This document shows positions 33,122 to 42,224 of a stretch of DNA of 64,000 bases, one piece after another; positions within the stretch are counted from its first letter, which is position 1, and the number at the start of each line of letters is the position of its first letter. A program made the translations under genes and the position numbers. Origin of the DNA: Rhizorhapis sp036570425 (GTDB lineage: Bacteria; Pseudomonadota; Alphaproteobacteria; Sphingomonadales; Sphingomonadaceae); contig DATCYF010000003.1 of assembly GCA_036570425.1 (NCBI GenBank), forward strand, positions 1-64,000, given 5' to 3'. Below the pieces are notes generated by a model. The model made no database searches. It was given only the letters and a program-made list of their open reading frames with translations, and was not told the origin of the DNA.

Positions 33122-34372
33122 ATGCTGAAACCGCTCCTGCCCGTGCGCAGCCTGCTGCTCGCCATCTTCATTCTGATGGCGGGCGGTGGCTGTCTTTCGA
33201 CTCTTACGAGCATCCGGCTGGAAGCGAGCGGAAGCGGCGCCTTGCGCATCGGCATAATCGCCACTGCCTATTTCGCCGGGCTGACCATCGGATCGCTGCG
33301 CGTGCCGCCGATCGTCTATCGCGTCGGCCACATCCGTGCCTTCGCCGCCTTCGTTTCTCTCTTCTCCGCCAGCACTCTGGCCTATGCCATTTATCAGGAT
33401 ACGGTGTTCTGGACCGCGCTGCGCTTCATCGACGGGTTATGTGTCGCGGGTGTCTTCGTCTGCCTGGAAAGCTGGCTGAACGAACGTGCGGAGCCGCAGG
33501 CACGCGGGACCGTGCTGGCCGGCTATATGATTGCGCTCTACGCCGGACAGGCCATTGGACAGTTCCTGCTCAACGCTGGCGGCGTGCGGCCATCGCTGCC
33601 TTTCATGATCGCCTCGATACTGATCTCGCTCGCTGCCATTCCCGTCGCACTGACGCGGATCGATGCGCCCACGCCGAGCGGCCATGCGCCACTGGGTCTG
33701 CGCAGCCTTTATGCGGTGTCTCCTCTAGGGATTGTCGGCGCGACAGTAACGGGCATGATGATGGGCGCGTTCTACGGACTGGGCGCGGTCTACGTCCGGC
33801 GGCTGGGCCTCAATCTATCGGACACGGCCCTGTTCATGAGCGTGGTCATTCTCGGCGGCGTTGCGCTGCAATGGCCGTTGGGGCGCCTGTCCGACCGATT
33901 CGACAGACGCCGCGTTATAGTGGGAACGCTGGTCGGCGTGACTGCGACAAGTCTGGCCATCGCGCTCACCGGCGCGCCGGGACTGCTCCTGATGGGGCTT
34001 GGCGCGTTGTTCGGCGGTCTGACCTTTGCCCTTTATCCCCTCTGTGTCGCCCATACCAACGATCATCTGGAACCCGAGCAGCGCATAGCCGCGAGCGGGG
34101 GATTGATCCTACTCTATTCGATCGGATCAGCTCTAGGTCCGATGACCGCCGCGGTGGCTATGAAGCTTGCGGGTCCGCCAGGACTGTTCGTCTCTATCGC
34201 ATTGGGCGGCGGCGCAGCGCTGGTATTCGCATTCTGGCGGCAATGGGCAGCTTCGCCCGTGCCGGAAGCCATGCAACAATATTATCAAATATTGCCGCGC
34301 ACGACGCCCATGTCGGCCGTGCTCGATCCGCTGGCACAGGATGAAACATGGGAGGGGGAGAAGGCATCATGA
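33122..34372 (+). CDS. MFS transporter downstream of ectD
   Basis: 416 residues with about twelve hydrophobic segments (SLLLAIFILMAGGGCLSTL, GLTIGSLRVPPIVYRVGHIRAFAAF, LSDRFDRRRVIVGTLVGV). The sequence GLCVAGVFVCLESWLNERAEPQARG is characteristic of the YcaD/MFS_1 group of small-molecule exporters and importers. It begins 96 bases after ectD and its stop overlaps the start of the next transporter by four bases. Within the ectoine locus it might export or recycle ectoine or handle an unrelated solute; no substrate motif is readable. Confidence 0.85.
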   Translation: MLKPLLPVRSLLLAIFILMAGGGCLSTLTSIRLEASGSGALRIGIIATAYFAGLTIGSLRVPPIVYRVGHIRAFAAFVSLFSASTLAYAIYQDTVFWTALRFIDGLCVAGVFVCLESWLNERAEPQARGTVLAGYMIALYAGQAIGQFLLNAGGVRPSLPFMIASILISLAAIPVALTRIDAPTPSGHAPLGLRSLYAVSPLGIVGATVTGMMMGAFYGLGAVYVRRLGLNLSDTALFMSVVILGGVALQWPLGRLSDRFDRRRVIVGTLVGVTATSLAIALTGAPGLLLMGLGALFGGLTFALYPLCVAHTNDHLEPEQRIAASGGLILLYSIGSALGPMTAAVAMKLAGPPGLFVSIALGGGAALVFAFWRQWAASPVPEAMQQYYQILPRTTPMSAVLDPLAQDETWEGEKAS

Positions 34373-35748
34373 TTGAGGGCACAGGGGACACCGCCATCGG
34401 CGCATCCGTTCCGCCGGGGGGCACCGATACTGTTCCGCCCAACGTGCTGCGGCGTGCGATTGCCGCTTCAGCAATAGGCAACGCCACCGAATGGTTCGAT
34501 TATGGCATCTATGCCTATGGCCTGACCTATATATCCGCAGCTCTGTTCCCCGGCACCACAGGCCAAGCGACCCTGTTCGCGCTGGCGACATTCGCGATAT
34601 CCTTTCTCGTGCGGCCGTTGGGCGGATTGTTCTGGGGACCGCTGGGCGACCGGTTCGGACGAAAATCCGTGCTTGCACTCACGATATTGCTGATGTCCGG
34701 CGCGACGCTGGCGGTCGGCCTTATCCCTTCTTTCGACAGCGTCGGATTTTGGGCTCCCGCATTCCTCATAGTGCTCCGCCTGATCCAGGGATTCTCGACC
34801 GGCGGCGAATATGGCGGCGCGGCGACATTCATGGCGGAGTATTCGCCCGACGCAAAACGCGGCTTTTGTGGCAGCTTCCTTGAGTTCGGAACTTTGGCGG
34901 GCTTTTCCTTCGGCGCGCTGCTGATGTTGGGATTCTCCCTGGGTCTTGGGGAGGCCACGATGTATGACTGGGGCTGGCGCATCCCGTTTTTCGTTGCCGG
35001 ACCGATGGGTCTCGTCGGCATGTATCTGCGCTCCCGCATGGAGGACACGCCGATCTTCCGCGAAATCGAAATGGCGGGGGAAGAGGAGCAAAGCACATCG
35101 GCTGAGCTCAAGGATTTGCTGCTCGGCTATTGGCAGCCGCTGCTCATCATGGGCGGCATGGTGGTGGCGCTCAACGTGGTGAACTATACGCTGCTGAGTT
35201 ATATGCCCACTTATCTGCAACGGCGACTGGGACTTTCCACTGATGACGCACTTATCGTGCCGATCGCGGGAATGCTTTTCATGATGGTGCTGCTGCCCTT
35301 TGCCGGTGCGCTGTCGGACCGGATCGGCCGCAAGCCCCTATGGTGGTTCTCCTTGATTGGTCTGTTCGTGATGGCAGTGCCACTTTACCTGCTGATGTCG
35401 ACAGGGCTTGCAGGGGCGGTATTCGGCTTTGCCATTCTGGGATTGCTCTATGTGCCGCAGCTTTCGACCATATCGGCGACATTCCCGGCCATGTTTCCGA
35501 CGCACGTTCGCTTCGCCGGCTTCGCCATATCATATAATATATCCACGTCGCTGTTCGGCGGCACAGCGCCAGCCTTCAACAGCTGGCTGATCCGGATCAC
35601 CGGCGATCCCCTCATGCCCGCCTATTCCATGATGGGCGCCTGCGTGATCGGCGCAGTGGCCCTTCTTTTCCTCAAGGAGACAGCGGGTCTGTCCCTGCGC
35701 GGCACGGACATTCCACATATGCCAACCCGAAAACGCCAGTTGGAGTGA
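34369..35748 (+). CDS. Metabolite:H+ symporter of the ProP/MHS MFS group
   Basis: 459 residues from MIEGTGDTAI; this start overlaps the preceding stop (ATGA), while the frame itself opens seven codons earlier. MHS-family features: GNATEWFDYGIYAYGLTYISAALFPG in helix 1, RPLGGLFWGPLGDRFGRKSVLALTILLMS, RLIQGFSTGGEYGGAATFMAEYSPDAKRGFCGS, and GALSDRIGRKPLWWF. Proteins of this type include ProP and ectoine/betaine symporters, which fits its place behind ectABCD: uptake of compatible solute is the likely role. A long C-terminal coiled coil as in ProP is absent. Confidence 0.88.
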   Translation: MIEGTGDTAIGASVPPGGTDTVPPNVLRRAIAASAIGNATEWFDYGIYAYGLTYISAALFPGTTGQATLFALATFAISFLVRPLGGLFWGPLGDRFGRKSVLALTILLMSGATLAVGLIPSFDSVGFWAPAFLIVLRLIQGFSTGGEYGGAATFMAEYSPDAKRGFCGSFLEFGTLAGFSFGALLMLGFSLGLGEATMYDWGWRIPFFVAGPMGLVGMYLRSRMEDTPIFREIEMAGEEEQSTSAELKDLLLGYWQPLLIMGGMVVALNVVNYTLLSYMPTYLQRRLGLSTDDALIVPIAGMLFMMVLLPFAGALSDRIGRKPLWWFSLIGLFVMAVPLYLLMSTGLAGAVFGFAILGLLYVPQLSTISATFPAMFPTHVRFAGFAISYNISTSLFGGTAPAFNSWLIRITGDPLMPAYSMMGACVIGAVALLFLKETAGLSLRGTDIPHMPTRKRQLE

Positions 35749-35750
35749 TG

Positions 35751-36959
35751 TCAGCGCAGATCGCGGAAGGTGCTTCGGATGTCGGCAATGCAGGCATCCG
35801 GATTTTCGTAATGCGCGAAATGTCCGCCCGTGGGATGCGTGTTCAGGAAATGGAGATTATAATTCTGCGCGGCCGGACCCTTCACAAATGCCTGAACCCG
35901 ATCTTCGGTCGTCATCCCTGGCAGGTTCTCACCACCCAGCAAGGTAATGCCGGTCGGGGCCTCGATGCGGGGCGTGCGATCGTGCGACGGAACCCAGGGA
36001 TGCAGCACCGCTTCGCGATAAAAGCGGGCGGCCGAGGCGAAGCATTCAGTGGCCCAGTATAGCGTTGCCGTGGTGAGGATATGCTCCCTCGGAAAAGCGG
36101 ACTCGATATCGCCATCCTTCGTCTGCCCCCACTCCCGCCGCCGCTGCGCCAGCCATGCGAGCATGCCGACCGGCGAATCATGCATGGCATAAGAGAGCGT
36201 CTGGGGCTCTATTGTCTGGACAGCGACATGGCTTACGATGCGGCTGAGGCCAGGCAGCATGCGCTGCCGGACTTCGGCCGGTGCATCATAAGGCACCAGA
36301 TAGGATGTGATGTCCCACCATCGCTCTCCGTTGAAGAGATCGAGCGGAATGGTGCCGACGGTGTGCACGCCATAAAGGCTGGATGCATATTGATGACCAA
36401 GCTGCGCCGTCACCCGGGCTCCCCAGTCCGCGCCTGCGGCCGCGAAGCGTTGAAAGCCTAGCACTTTCGTCATTAATATGTGCCAGAGATCAGCCGCCGT
36501 TCCGGCGTGAACGCCCAGCCGGGGCAACGGCGTCGAAAATGTAAAGCCGGGCAAGGACGGGACGATCACATCGAAGGCATCGGCGGGGTCGCCCCCGTAT
36601 GCTGCGGGATCGGCCAAGGGACGGATTACCTTCTGCATGTCCCAGAATGTCCAGGGCCAACCATGGGTAAGGATCAGCGGGATCGGCTTCGGCCCCTTAC
36701 CCGGCTCCCGGATGAAATGAATGGGAAACCCGTCAATTGTGACGCGGTAATGGGTGAACTGGTTGATCGCCCGCTCGGCCTCACGCCAATCGAATTCGCT
36801 TTGCCATGTCCGCGCCAACTCGCGAAGATAGCCGCCATCGAAGCCATAGCGCCAGCCCATGTCCTCCATTTCGGGGGCCCAGCGAGTGGCGGCTATCCGC
36901 GCCCTCATGTCCTGAAGGATCTCATCGCTGATGTGAACGGTGAACTTCTCAGGGGTCAT
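35751..36959 (-). CDS. Epoxide hydrolase (EHN/alpha-beta hydrolase)
   Basis: 402 residues from MTPEKFTVHI, convergent with the symporter only two bases away. The N-terminal EHN domain (EILQDMRARIAATRWAPEMEDMGWRYGFDGGYLRELARTW) is followed by the hydrolase fold: HGWPWTFWDMQKVI (oxyanion region), GADWGARVTAQLG with Asp as the nucleophile, and GGHFAHYENPD with the catalytic His. Such enzymes open epoxides to diols. It may detoxify or degrade epoxidised terpenoids or aromatics; neighbours give no pathway. Confidence 0.9.
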   Translation of the reverse strand: MTPEKFTVHISDEILQDMRARIAATRWAPEMEDMGWRYGFDGGYLRELARTWQSEFDWREAERAINQFTHYRVTIDGFPIHFIREPGKGPKPIPLILTHGWPWTFWDMQKVIRPLADPAAYGGDPADAFDVIVPSLPGFTFSTPLPRLGVHAGTAADLWHILMTKVLGFQRFAAAGADWGARVTAQLGHQYASSLYGVHTVGTIPLDLFNGERWWDITSYLVPYDAPAEVRQRMLPGLSRIVSHVAVQTIEPQTLSYAMHDSPVGMLAWLAQRRREWGQTKDGDIESAFPREHILTTATLYWATECFASAARFYREAVLHPWVPSHDRTPRIEAPTGITLLGGENLPGMTTEDRVQAFVKGPAAQNYNLHFLNTHPTGGHFAHYENPDACIADIRSTFRDLR

Positions 36960-37202
36960 CGATCCTCCGTATGAATTTGGCGACTCAGGCTGCCGCAAGT
37001 ATCACCGATCATCCATGGCTTGCGCGGCCCGGGCAAGGCTGTCGTGTTCAACCCGTCCTTCCGTTGGGAAAGCACTTGGGAACGGCTGCCTGATCTGAGG
37101 ATTACGATGCTCGAGATGCCGCGAACAAACCAGATCGCCCTGAACCGCAGCAGGCATGTCACGGCGCTGATCGTGTTAGTTTGACCGGCCGAGGAGCGGA
37201 TG

Positions 37203-38153
37203 ATGTCGAACATCGACACTTATGAAATGTGGCCAGCCCTGCCCTTTCGGGAGTGGGACGACACCGCAATCACGCTCCAACTCTGGACACAGATTGTGGG
37301 CAAAGTACGCCTGTCACTCACACCCTGGCTCAATCACGGCTGGCATGTGCCGCTCTACGTTACTGCCCGTGGGCTGGGGACGTCCCCAATACCCATTGGC
37401 GAAGAGTTGCTGGAAATGGAGTTCGACTTCATCGCACACCGCCTGCTTTGCCGGACCAGCCGTGGCGATGACAGGATGCTTGCTCTTCGGCCGCGCACAG
37501 TCGCGGACTTATACGATGAGCTGATGCAGCTTTTGGCCGCGCTCGGCATCCACGCGGCGATCAACACGATGCCCAATGAGATGCCCGACCCATGTCCTTT
37601 CCCCGATGATGGCCGACATTCCAGCTACGACGCAGAGGCCGCTCATCGCTTCTGGCGTGGCCTCCTACAGGTCGACCGGGTTTTCAAACTGTTTCGTAGC
37701 GGCTTCCTTGGCAAAGTCAGTCCCGTTCATTTCTTTTGGGGAAGTTTTGATTTGGCCGTCACCCGCTTTTCAGGCCGGCCAGCACCGCTGCACCCGGGCG
37801 GCGTGCCCGGCCTTCCAGACCGGGTAACGCGCGAAGCTTATTCGCACGAGGTGAGCAGCGCCGGTTTCTGGCCGGGCAGCGATGGCTTTCCGCAAGCGGC
37901 CTTTTACTCCTATGCCTATCCTGAGCCTCCAGGATTCCGGGAGCAGCCAATGCCTGAAGGCGCCAGCTTCGATCCCGCCCTTGGTGAGTTCATCCTGCCC
38001 TATGATGCGGTCCGCGCTGCCCCATCACCCGATGCTATGCTGCTCGATTTCTTGACAGCCACTTATGTCGCGGCGGCCGATTGTGGCGGCTGGGATCGGC
38101 GGCAGCTAGAATGTCCGTTCGGATCGCCCGGACACCCTCGTATGGTCCCCTAG
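37203..38153 (+). CDS. DUF5996-family protein
   Basis: 316 residues from MSNIDTYEMW, preceded by GAGGAGCGG. The opening WPALPFREWDDTAITLQLWTQIVGKVRLSLTPWLNHGWHVPLYVTARGL, the stretch EFDFIAHRLLCRTSRGD, and the later VSPVHFFWGSFDLAVTRFSGR are hallmarks of DUF5996, a widespread soluble family of unknown function. Conserved Trp and His residues suggest a ligand-binding pocket. It is followed 17 bases later by an FMN reductase, so the two probably form a small operon. No role is known to me. Confidence 0.8.
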   Translation: MSNIDTYEMWPALPFREWDDTAITLQLWTQIVGKVRLSLTPWLNHGWHVPLYVTARGLGTSPIPIGEELLEMEFDFIAHRLLCRTSRGDDRMLALRPRTVADLYDELMQLLAALGIHAAINTMPNEMPDPCPFPDDGRHSSYDAEAAHRFWRGLLQVDRVFKLFRSGFLGKVSPVHFFWGSFDLAVTRFSGRPAPLHPGGVPGLPDRVTREAYSHEVSSAGFWPGSDGFPQAAFYSYAYPEPPGFREQPMPEGASFDPALGEFILPYDAVRAAPSPDAMLLDFLTATYVAAADCGGWDRRQLECPFGSPGHPRMVP

Positions 38154-38170
38154 CGATTGGGAGTTTGGAT

Positions 38171-38725
38171 ATGACATTATTGGTCGGCATCTCGGGCAGC
38201 CTCCGTCGGCATTCCTTCAACAGCGGTTTGTTGCGAGCGGCCCGGGCCAACATGCCTGATGGAGCCAGACTAAACATCGCGTCAATAAGTGGCATCCCGC
38301 TCTATAACGCCGATGTCGAGGAAGAAGAGGGAATACCGCAATCCGTGGCTGACCTGAAGGAAGCAATTGCCAAGGCCGATGGGCTGCTGCTTGCGACCCC
38401 TGAATACAACAACAGTATTCCCGGCGTGTTCAAGAACGCGATTGATTGGGCTTCGCGGCCGCCGGCTGACATTCCGCGCGTCTTCGCGGCCAAGCCTGTC
38501 GCGGTCATCGGAGCTTCTCCAGGAGGATTCGGGACAATTCTGGCGCAAGACGCCTGGTTATCGGTGCTGCGCACGCTTGGCGCACAATTATGGTCGGGGA
38601 GTCGGCTCATGGTTTCAGGAGCGGGCAAGGCATTCGACGCCGACGGAAACCTGGTGGATGAAGCGGTGAAAGAGAGGTTGGGTAAATTCCTGACCGACTT
38701 CGTCACGTCCATCACTGAACGTTGA
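38171..38725 (+). CDS. NADPH-dependent FMN reductase
   Basis: 184 residues from MTLLVGISGS; the frame upstream runs back into the DUF5996 gene and is a shadow. GISGSLRRHSFNSG is the phosphate loop for FMN; TPEYNNSIPGVFKNAIDWASRP is the signature of the flavodoxin-like NADPH reductases (ArsH/chromate reductase/ChrR type); GASPGGFGTILAQ follows. It reduces FMN or quinones with NADPH. With DUF5996 before it, a redox partner role is possible. Confidence 0.9.
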   Translation: MTLLVGISGSLRRHSFNSGLLRAARANMPDGARLNIASISGIPLYNADVEEEEGIPQSVADLKEAIAKADGLLLATPEYNNSIPGVFKNAIDWASRPPADIPRVFAAKPVAVIGASPGGFGTILAQDAWLSVLRTLGAQLWSGSRLMVSGAGKAFDADGNLVDEAVKERLGKFLTDFVTSITER

Positions 38726-38800
38726 TGTTGCGGCCCAAAACATCCCATTTGATTGGCGCGCCGTTATTGCCAATTCCTACCTTCCGGGCAAAGGAACGGA

Positions 38801-39031
38801 ATGACCGCTAGTGAACTACAAGATCTCCTCGTTGCCACTCTCGTTCGCAAGGCGGGGGGAACGCGACGGCGGTGGCGCATAGCCGTTGGTCCTGTTCGGC
38901 TTCACGACCTGGCCACCCATCCTCACTGCAACTGGTCAATCGCGCCATCGGGCGGAGTCCGGGAAGTAGCGGAGATCGAGCAACTCCTCGACAGCTTGCG
39001 GCTTGCTCATCCGATCGTGGTCGAAGGATAG
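38801..39031 (+). CDS. Small conserved hypothetical protein
   Basis: 76 residues from MTASELQDLL, with AAAGGAA five bases before. The core VRKAGGTRRRWRIAVGPVRLHDLATHPHCNWSIAPSG with Cys and His is followed by a C-terminal helix (VAEIEQLLDSLRLAHP). I recognise it only as a small protein common in sphingomonads. It shares the strand with the FMN reductase 75 bases upstream and ends 45 bases before the convergent TonB-like gene. Function unknown. Confidence 0.65.
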   Translation: MTASELQDLLVATLVRKAGGTRRRWRIAVGPVRLHDLATHPHCNWSIAPSGGVREVAEIEQLLDSLRLAHPIVVEG

Positions 39032-39075
39032 CGTCGAAAGTCACGCGGTATTCGGGGCCAAACCCAAAAAGCCGA

Positions 39076-39834
39076 TTACTGCGGCACACCCTCTGTATAG
39101 TCGATCCGAATGCGCACCCAGGCGCCAATCACCGGGCGGCCGCCAATTCGGGGCGGCCGGACAAGGAATTGCCACGCCGCCTGACGCACGGCCCGCGCCA
39201 GTCCAGAGCCAAGAGGCGATTCGCCCAGCGTGCGGCAATTATCGACACGGTAATGCTCCACTGTCTGGCACGCGATCAGTCCCCACCCTGTGGAGGGAGC
39301 ATTGGCGGGCATATAAAAGGACAGCTCCGCGTTGGTCGGCTTGCGATACCAATCAGCCTCGTAAAGCCGCTCCCCGCCGGGTCCTTCGCCCGGTCCATAA
39401 GCCGAACCGCTGTTCTTCCCAGTGTCGCCCGAGATGTCTCCGCCCGTCTGCTCTCCCCGGTGCGAAGGCAACTTGGCGATATCGGCGGCGGCGAACTCCT
39501 CCTTGCTAAGAGTCAAGAACGGCAGCGGAGGTATCGGCGGCGCCACGGGGGGTGCGGGGGGCAAGGGCTCAGGCGGCCGGGGCGGTGCCTTATGGGCAGT
39601 TTCCGCCTTGGGGGCCGCTGAAGCGCGCTTGGATGTGCTTTGCGGTTCGGGCGACAGTTGAAATGTGACGGGCCTGGGCTGCGGCTCCAACAGGCGCGAG
39701 GGAGGCGGCGCCTGCCTTAGCAACATGATGATCAGCAAGGCATGGACCAGCACCGCCAGGAAAAGAGCTATCGCGCGGCGCCAGCGGGAGCCGCGAGATA
39801 AGTTGGAGGAATACCGATAGGACGCTGAATGCAT
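39076..39834 (-). CDS. TonB-like energy-transducer protein
   Basis: 252 residues from MHSASYRYSS. A single membrane helix lies at about residues 23-40 (IALFLAVLVHALLIIMLL), followed by a long Pro-rich periplasmic linker (PPRPPEPLPPAPPVAPPIPPLP) and a C-terminal domain (GLARAVRQAAWQFLVRPPRIGGRPVIGAWVRIRIDY) with the pattern of a TonB C-terminus. TonB proteins carry proton-motive energy to TBDRs, of which this window has four. No exbB/exbD accompany it. It is 97 bases downstream of an LD-carboxypeptidase gene. The TonB box partner is not determinable. Confidence 0.75.
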   Translation of the reverse strand: MHSASYRYSSNLSRGSRWRRAIALFLAVLVHALLIIMLLRQAPPPSRLLEPQPRPVTFQLSPEPQSTSKRASAAPKAETAHKAPPRPPEPLPPAPPVAPPIPPLPFLTLSKEEFAAADIAKLPSHRGEQTGGDISGDTGKNSGSAYGPGEGPGGERLYEADWYRKPTNAELSFYMPANAPSTGWGLIACQTVEHYRVDNCRTLGESPLGSGLARAVRQAAWQFLVRPPRIGGRPVIGAWVRIRIDYTEGVPQ

Positions 39835-39931
39835 TGGCCACCTGCCTAGACGGTGCAGCTCTGCGCCGCAATCCAATCGCGATAGCGGCGCTATTCGCGT
39901 GAGGAATTTTGCGCGGGCGTATCGGATAGCT

Positions 39932-40984
39932 CTAAGCCACGGCAGGTTCCATTATGCCGATGGTGCCAGCCCCGGCGTCGATCTCCGCACGAACGCCCAC
40001 CGGAATGCTGAACTGATTCGGAACATGCCCGATAAGCGCGCCCTGGAATGCGGGTACGCCGAGCGGCTCCAGATGTTGCTTGAGCACCTGGGAAAGAGTG
40101 AAGCCGCCATAGGAGGGGCCGGGGGCGCTGCAGTTTATGCATTGGCCGAACACGACCCCGGCAACGCGGCGGAGCACGCCTGAAAGCGCGAGTTGCGTCA
40201 GCATGCGGTCAATGCGGTACTCGGCCTCGTCGACATCCTCCAGGAAAAGGATCGCGCCATCGAAATCGGGCAAATAAGGCGTTCCGACCAGCGCGGCGAG
40301 AACCGTCAAATTGCCACCAAGGAGCCGGCCCACCGCCTTGCCCGACCGAAACGTCCGCGTGCGCCAACGTTGCTGCACAAGGCGGTCATCGGCGGCATCC
40401 GGGTTGCGGTAGACAGGTGTTTTACCTTCAAAAGCAAGGCTCCGGAAAGAATTCCAGGACAATTCTCCCCATGAGCTCGCAGCATTGGGGCCATGAATGG
40501 TTGCAAAACCGGCCCGGGCGGCAAAGGCCATATGCAAGGCCGTGATGTCGCTGAAGCCAATCAACAGCTTCGGATTGGCGCGGATCAGGTCGTAGTCCAG
40601 ATAAGGAAGAATGCGCGCGCACCCCCATCCCCCGCGCACAGCGAAGACGGCACGCACGCTGTCGTCCGCATACATCGCATTGATGTCGGCGGCGCGCGCG
40701 TCATCCTTGCCAGCGAGATAGCCATAGCGCGCAAGGAGGTGCGGAGCGGGTTTGGGAACCAGCCCCATCGCGGTCACGGTTTCCTCAACGAGCTGGAGAT
40801 CAAATGCATCATTGGTGAAACCGGCCGGCTCGATCAAGCCAACCTTGTCCCCCGGACGAAGTCGCGGCGGCTTTCGCGGGGATGAGGGCGCGGAAGCCGT
40901 GACTTGGGATGGTAACGCAAATGTGGCAGCGATCGCGCCCAAGCTTTGGATGGCCGTTCGTCTATTGAGCATTCGCAAGGACAT
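39932..40984 (-). CDS. LD-carboxypeptidase (peptidase family S66), Tat-exported
   Basis: 350 residues from MSLRMLNRRT. The N-terminus NRRTAIQSLGAIAATFALPSQ is a twin-arginine signal. S66 features: RPGDKVGLIEPAG, VRGGWGCARILPYLD, nucleophile Ser in LIGFSDITALH, catalytic Glu in LFLEDVDEAEYRIDR, and His in ALIGHVPNQFSIP. The family cleaves the L,D-bond of recycled murein peptides or microcin-type adducts. A periplasmic form would act on muropeptides in the envelope. It is followed by the TonB-like gene. Confidence 0.92.
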   Translation of the reverse strand: MSLRMLNRRTAIQSLGAIAATFALPSQVTASAPSSPRKPPRLRPGDKVGLIEPAGFTNDAFDLQLVEETVTAMGLVPKPAPHLLARYGYLAGKDDARAADINAMYADDSVRAVFAVRGGWGCARILPYLDYDLIRANPKLLIGFSDITALHMAFAARAGFATIHGPNAASSWGELSWNSFRSLAFEGKTPVYRNPDAADDRLVQQRWRTRTFRSGKAVGRLLGGNLTVLAALVGTPYLPDFDGAILFLEDVDEAEYRIDRMLTQLALSGVLRRVAGVVFGQCINCSAPGPSYGGFTLSQVLKQHLEPLGVPAFQGALIGHVPNQFSIPVGVRAEIDAGAGTIGIMEPAVA

Positions 40985-41102
40985 AGCAGCGTCAGCAGCG
41001 CACCGCGACCGAACATTTCCATGCTGAAAAGGGATGGTCGCAAACAGCACAGGACGTTTTGGAAGGCGTATCTCGCCCGGTCGAACGCCGAAAACAGCTC
41101 GG

Positions 41103-41822
41103 CTATTCCAGCGGCATGTCCTTCACAGACCACCAATCCATGTCCGGCGCCCCGGCGAGGATATGCGTCCAGGCGGTTGCTCGCGCCTCGGCCAGTGTCG
41201 CCGGGGCCATGTCGAGACCCCGGAAGGTGCATTCCAGCATCTCGTCGATATAGGCGCGGGGCGCTACGGGCTGGCGGATAAGGCGACGACGCGCCTCGAC
41301 GGTCATGCCAACGATGAGATCGACTGCGACATCCAGCGAATGAAAAGACATCTGGCCAGCATCACGGGCCTCCTTCAATGCATCACGCACCAGCGAGTCA
41401 AAAGCACTGGCGCGCGCGAAATAGTCGACATAGTCGATCCGGCAGGTGAACCCGCCCCAGCGAGGATCATGCCATGCGCGCACCATGGCCATCGCCGCGC
41501 CTCCGACAGCACGCGCGGCAGCATTGGGCTCATTGTCGAACAGACGGCGGAAATCGGCGATCGTCCCGGCTGCCATGCGCTCACCCAGCTCATCAACCGC
41601 TTCTTCGAGCGATTCGAAATATTTATAGAATGTACCACGCGACACGCCTGCGGTCTGGATCACGTCATCGATCACCAGATGAGCCCCGCCCCTGCCGGGC
41701 TGATAGAGGTCCAGCACCGCATCCAGCAGCCGGGCGCGCATTCTTTCGCGGCGATCGGCAGCCACCCTGATCCGAAAATCCTCCGGGTTAGGAACGACTG
41801 AGGCAGGAGCGGTGCTGGTCAT
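41103..41822 (-). CDS. TetR-family regulator of the flavoenzyme operon
   Basis: 239 residues. HTH: RERMRARLLDAVLDLYQPGRGGAHLVIDDVIQTAGVSRGTFYKYFESLEEAVDEL (about 25-80), the GTFYKYF end being typical of TetR_N. It is the third gene of an operon whose first gene, an acyl-CoA-dehydrogenase-like flavoenzyme, has a repeat-rich operator (43493-43531) just upstream; autoregulation through that site is likely. Six bases separate it from the NTF2-like gene. Confidence 0.9.
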   Translation of the reverse strand: MTSTAPASVVPNPEDFRIRVAADRRERMRARLLDAVLDLYQPGRGGAHLVIDDVIQTAGVSRGTFYKYFESLEEAVDELGERMAAGTIADFRRLFDNEPNAAARAVGGAAMAMVRAWHDPRWGGFTCRIDYVDYFARASAFDSLVRDALKEARDAGQMSFHSLDVAVDLIVGMTVEARRRLIRQPVAPRAYIDEMLECTFRGLDMAPATLAEARATAWTHILAGAPDMDWWSVKDMPLE

Positions 41823-41828
41823 GGTTTT

Positions 41829-42194
41829 CTACTGCATCGGATGGAAATAGCGTGCAAGCAAGCTGCCATCTTCACCGAACACATAATGTTCCATGCTGTA
41901 TACGCAGATGGCTTGTCCCTCATGTTCGCCCTCGTTGCGAACGTAGAGCACGGCTTCATTGCCGCTAATCTTTATGTCCTCCACCGTCAGCTTCCAACCC
42001 TGATATTGTCGGCAGAGATCCTCCAACACGTCCCAGCCTTCCTGGACTGGAGCAGTGGCAGGATCTTGCACTTTGAAGCCTCCCGGAGCGATCGCCTTGA
42101 ACGCGGCCATGAAGTCATCGATCCGGCCTTCGCTGAACATGTCGGCCTGGGTCCGCAGAAATGTCGCCATCTGTCGTGTGCTTGGTACGGGCAT
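41829..42194 (-). CDS. NTF2/SnoaL-like small protein
   Basis: 121 residues, ATG after GAAGGAGAAGGACA. The cone-shaped NTF2 fold pattern is visible: RQMATFLRTQADMFSEGRIDDFMAAFKAIAPGGFKVQDP, then VLEDLCRQYQGWKLTVEDIKISGNEAVLYVRNEGEHEG and YSMEHYVFGEDGSLLARYFHPMQ. Members act as hydratases, cyclases or isomerases or only bind ligands. It lies between the flavoenzyme and its TetR regulator in one operon, so it probably binds the same substrate or product. Confidence 0.8.
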   Translation of the reverse strand: MPVPSTRQMATFLRTQADMFSEGRIDDFMAAFKAIAPGGFKVQDPATAPVQEGWDVLEDLCRQYQGWKLTVEDIKISGNEAVLYVRNEGEHEGQAICVYSMEHYVFGEDGSLLARYFHPMQ

Positions 42195-42224
42195 TGTCCT
42201 TCTCCTTCGTTGATTGTGGATTAC

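Noticed and set aside
33112..34344. Plus-strand open frame of 410 codons
   Set aside because: Shadow of the MFS gene at 33122 in another frame; Arg/Cys-rich and without membrane segments.
36956..37219. Minus-strand 87-codon frame between epoxide hydrolase and DUF5996
   Set aside because: No ribosome site, odd composition, covers the promoter regions of both neighbours.
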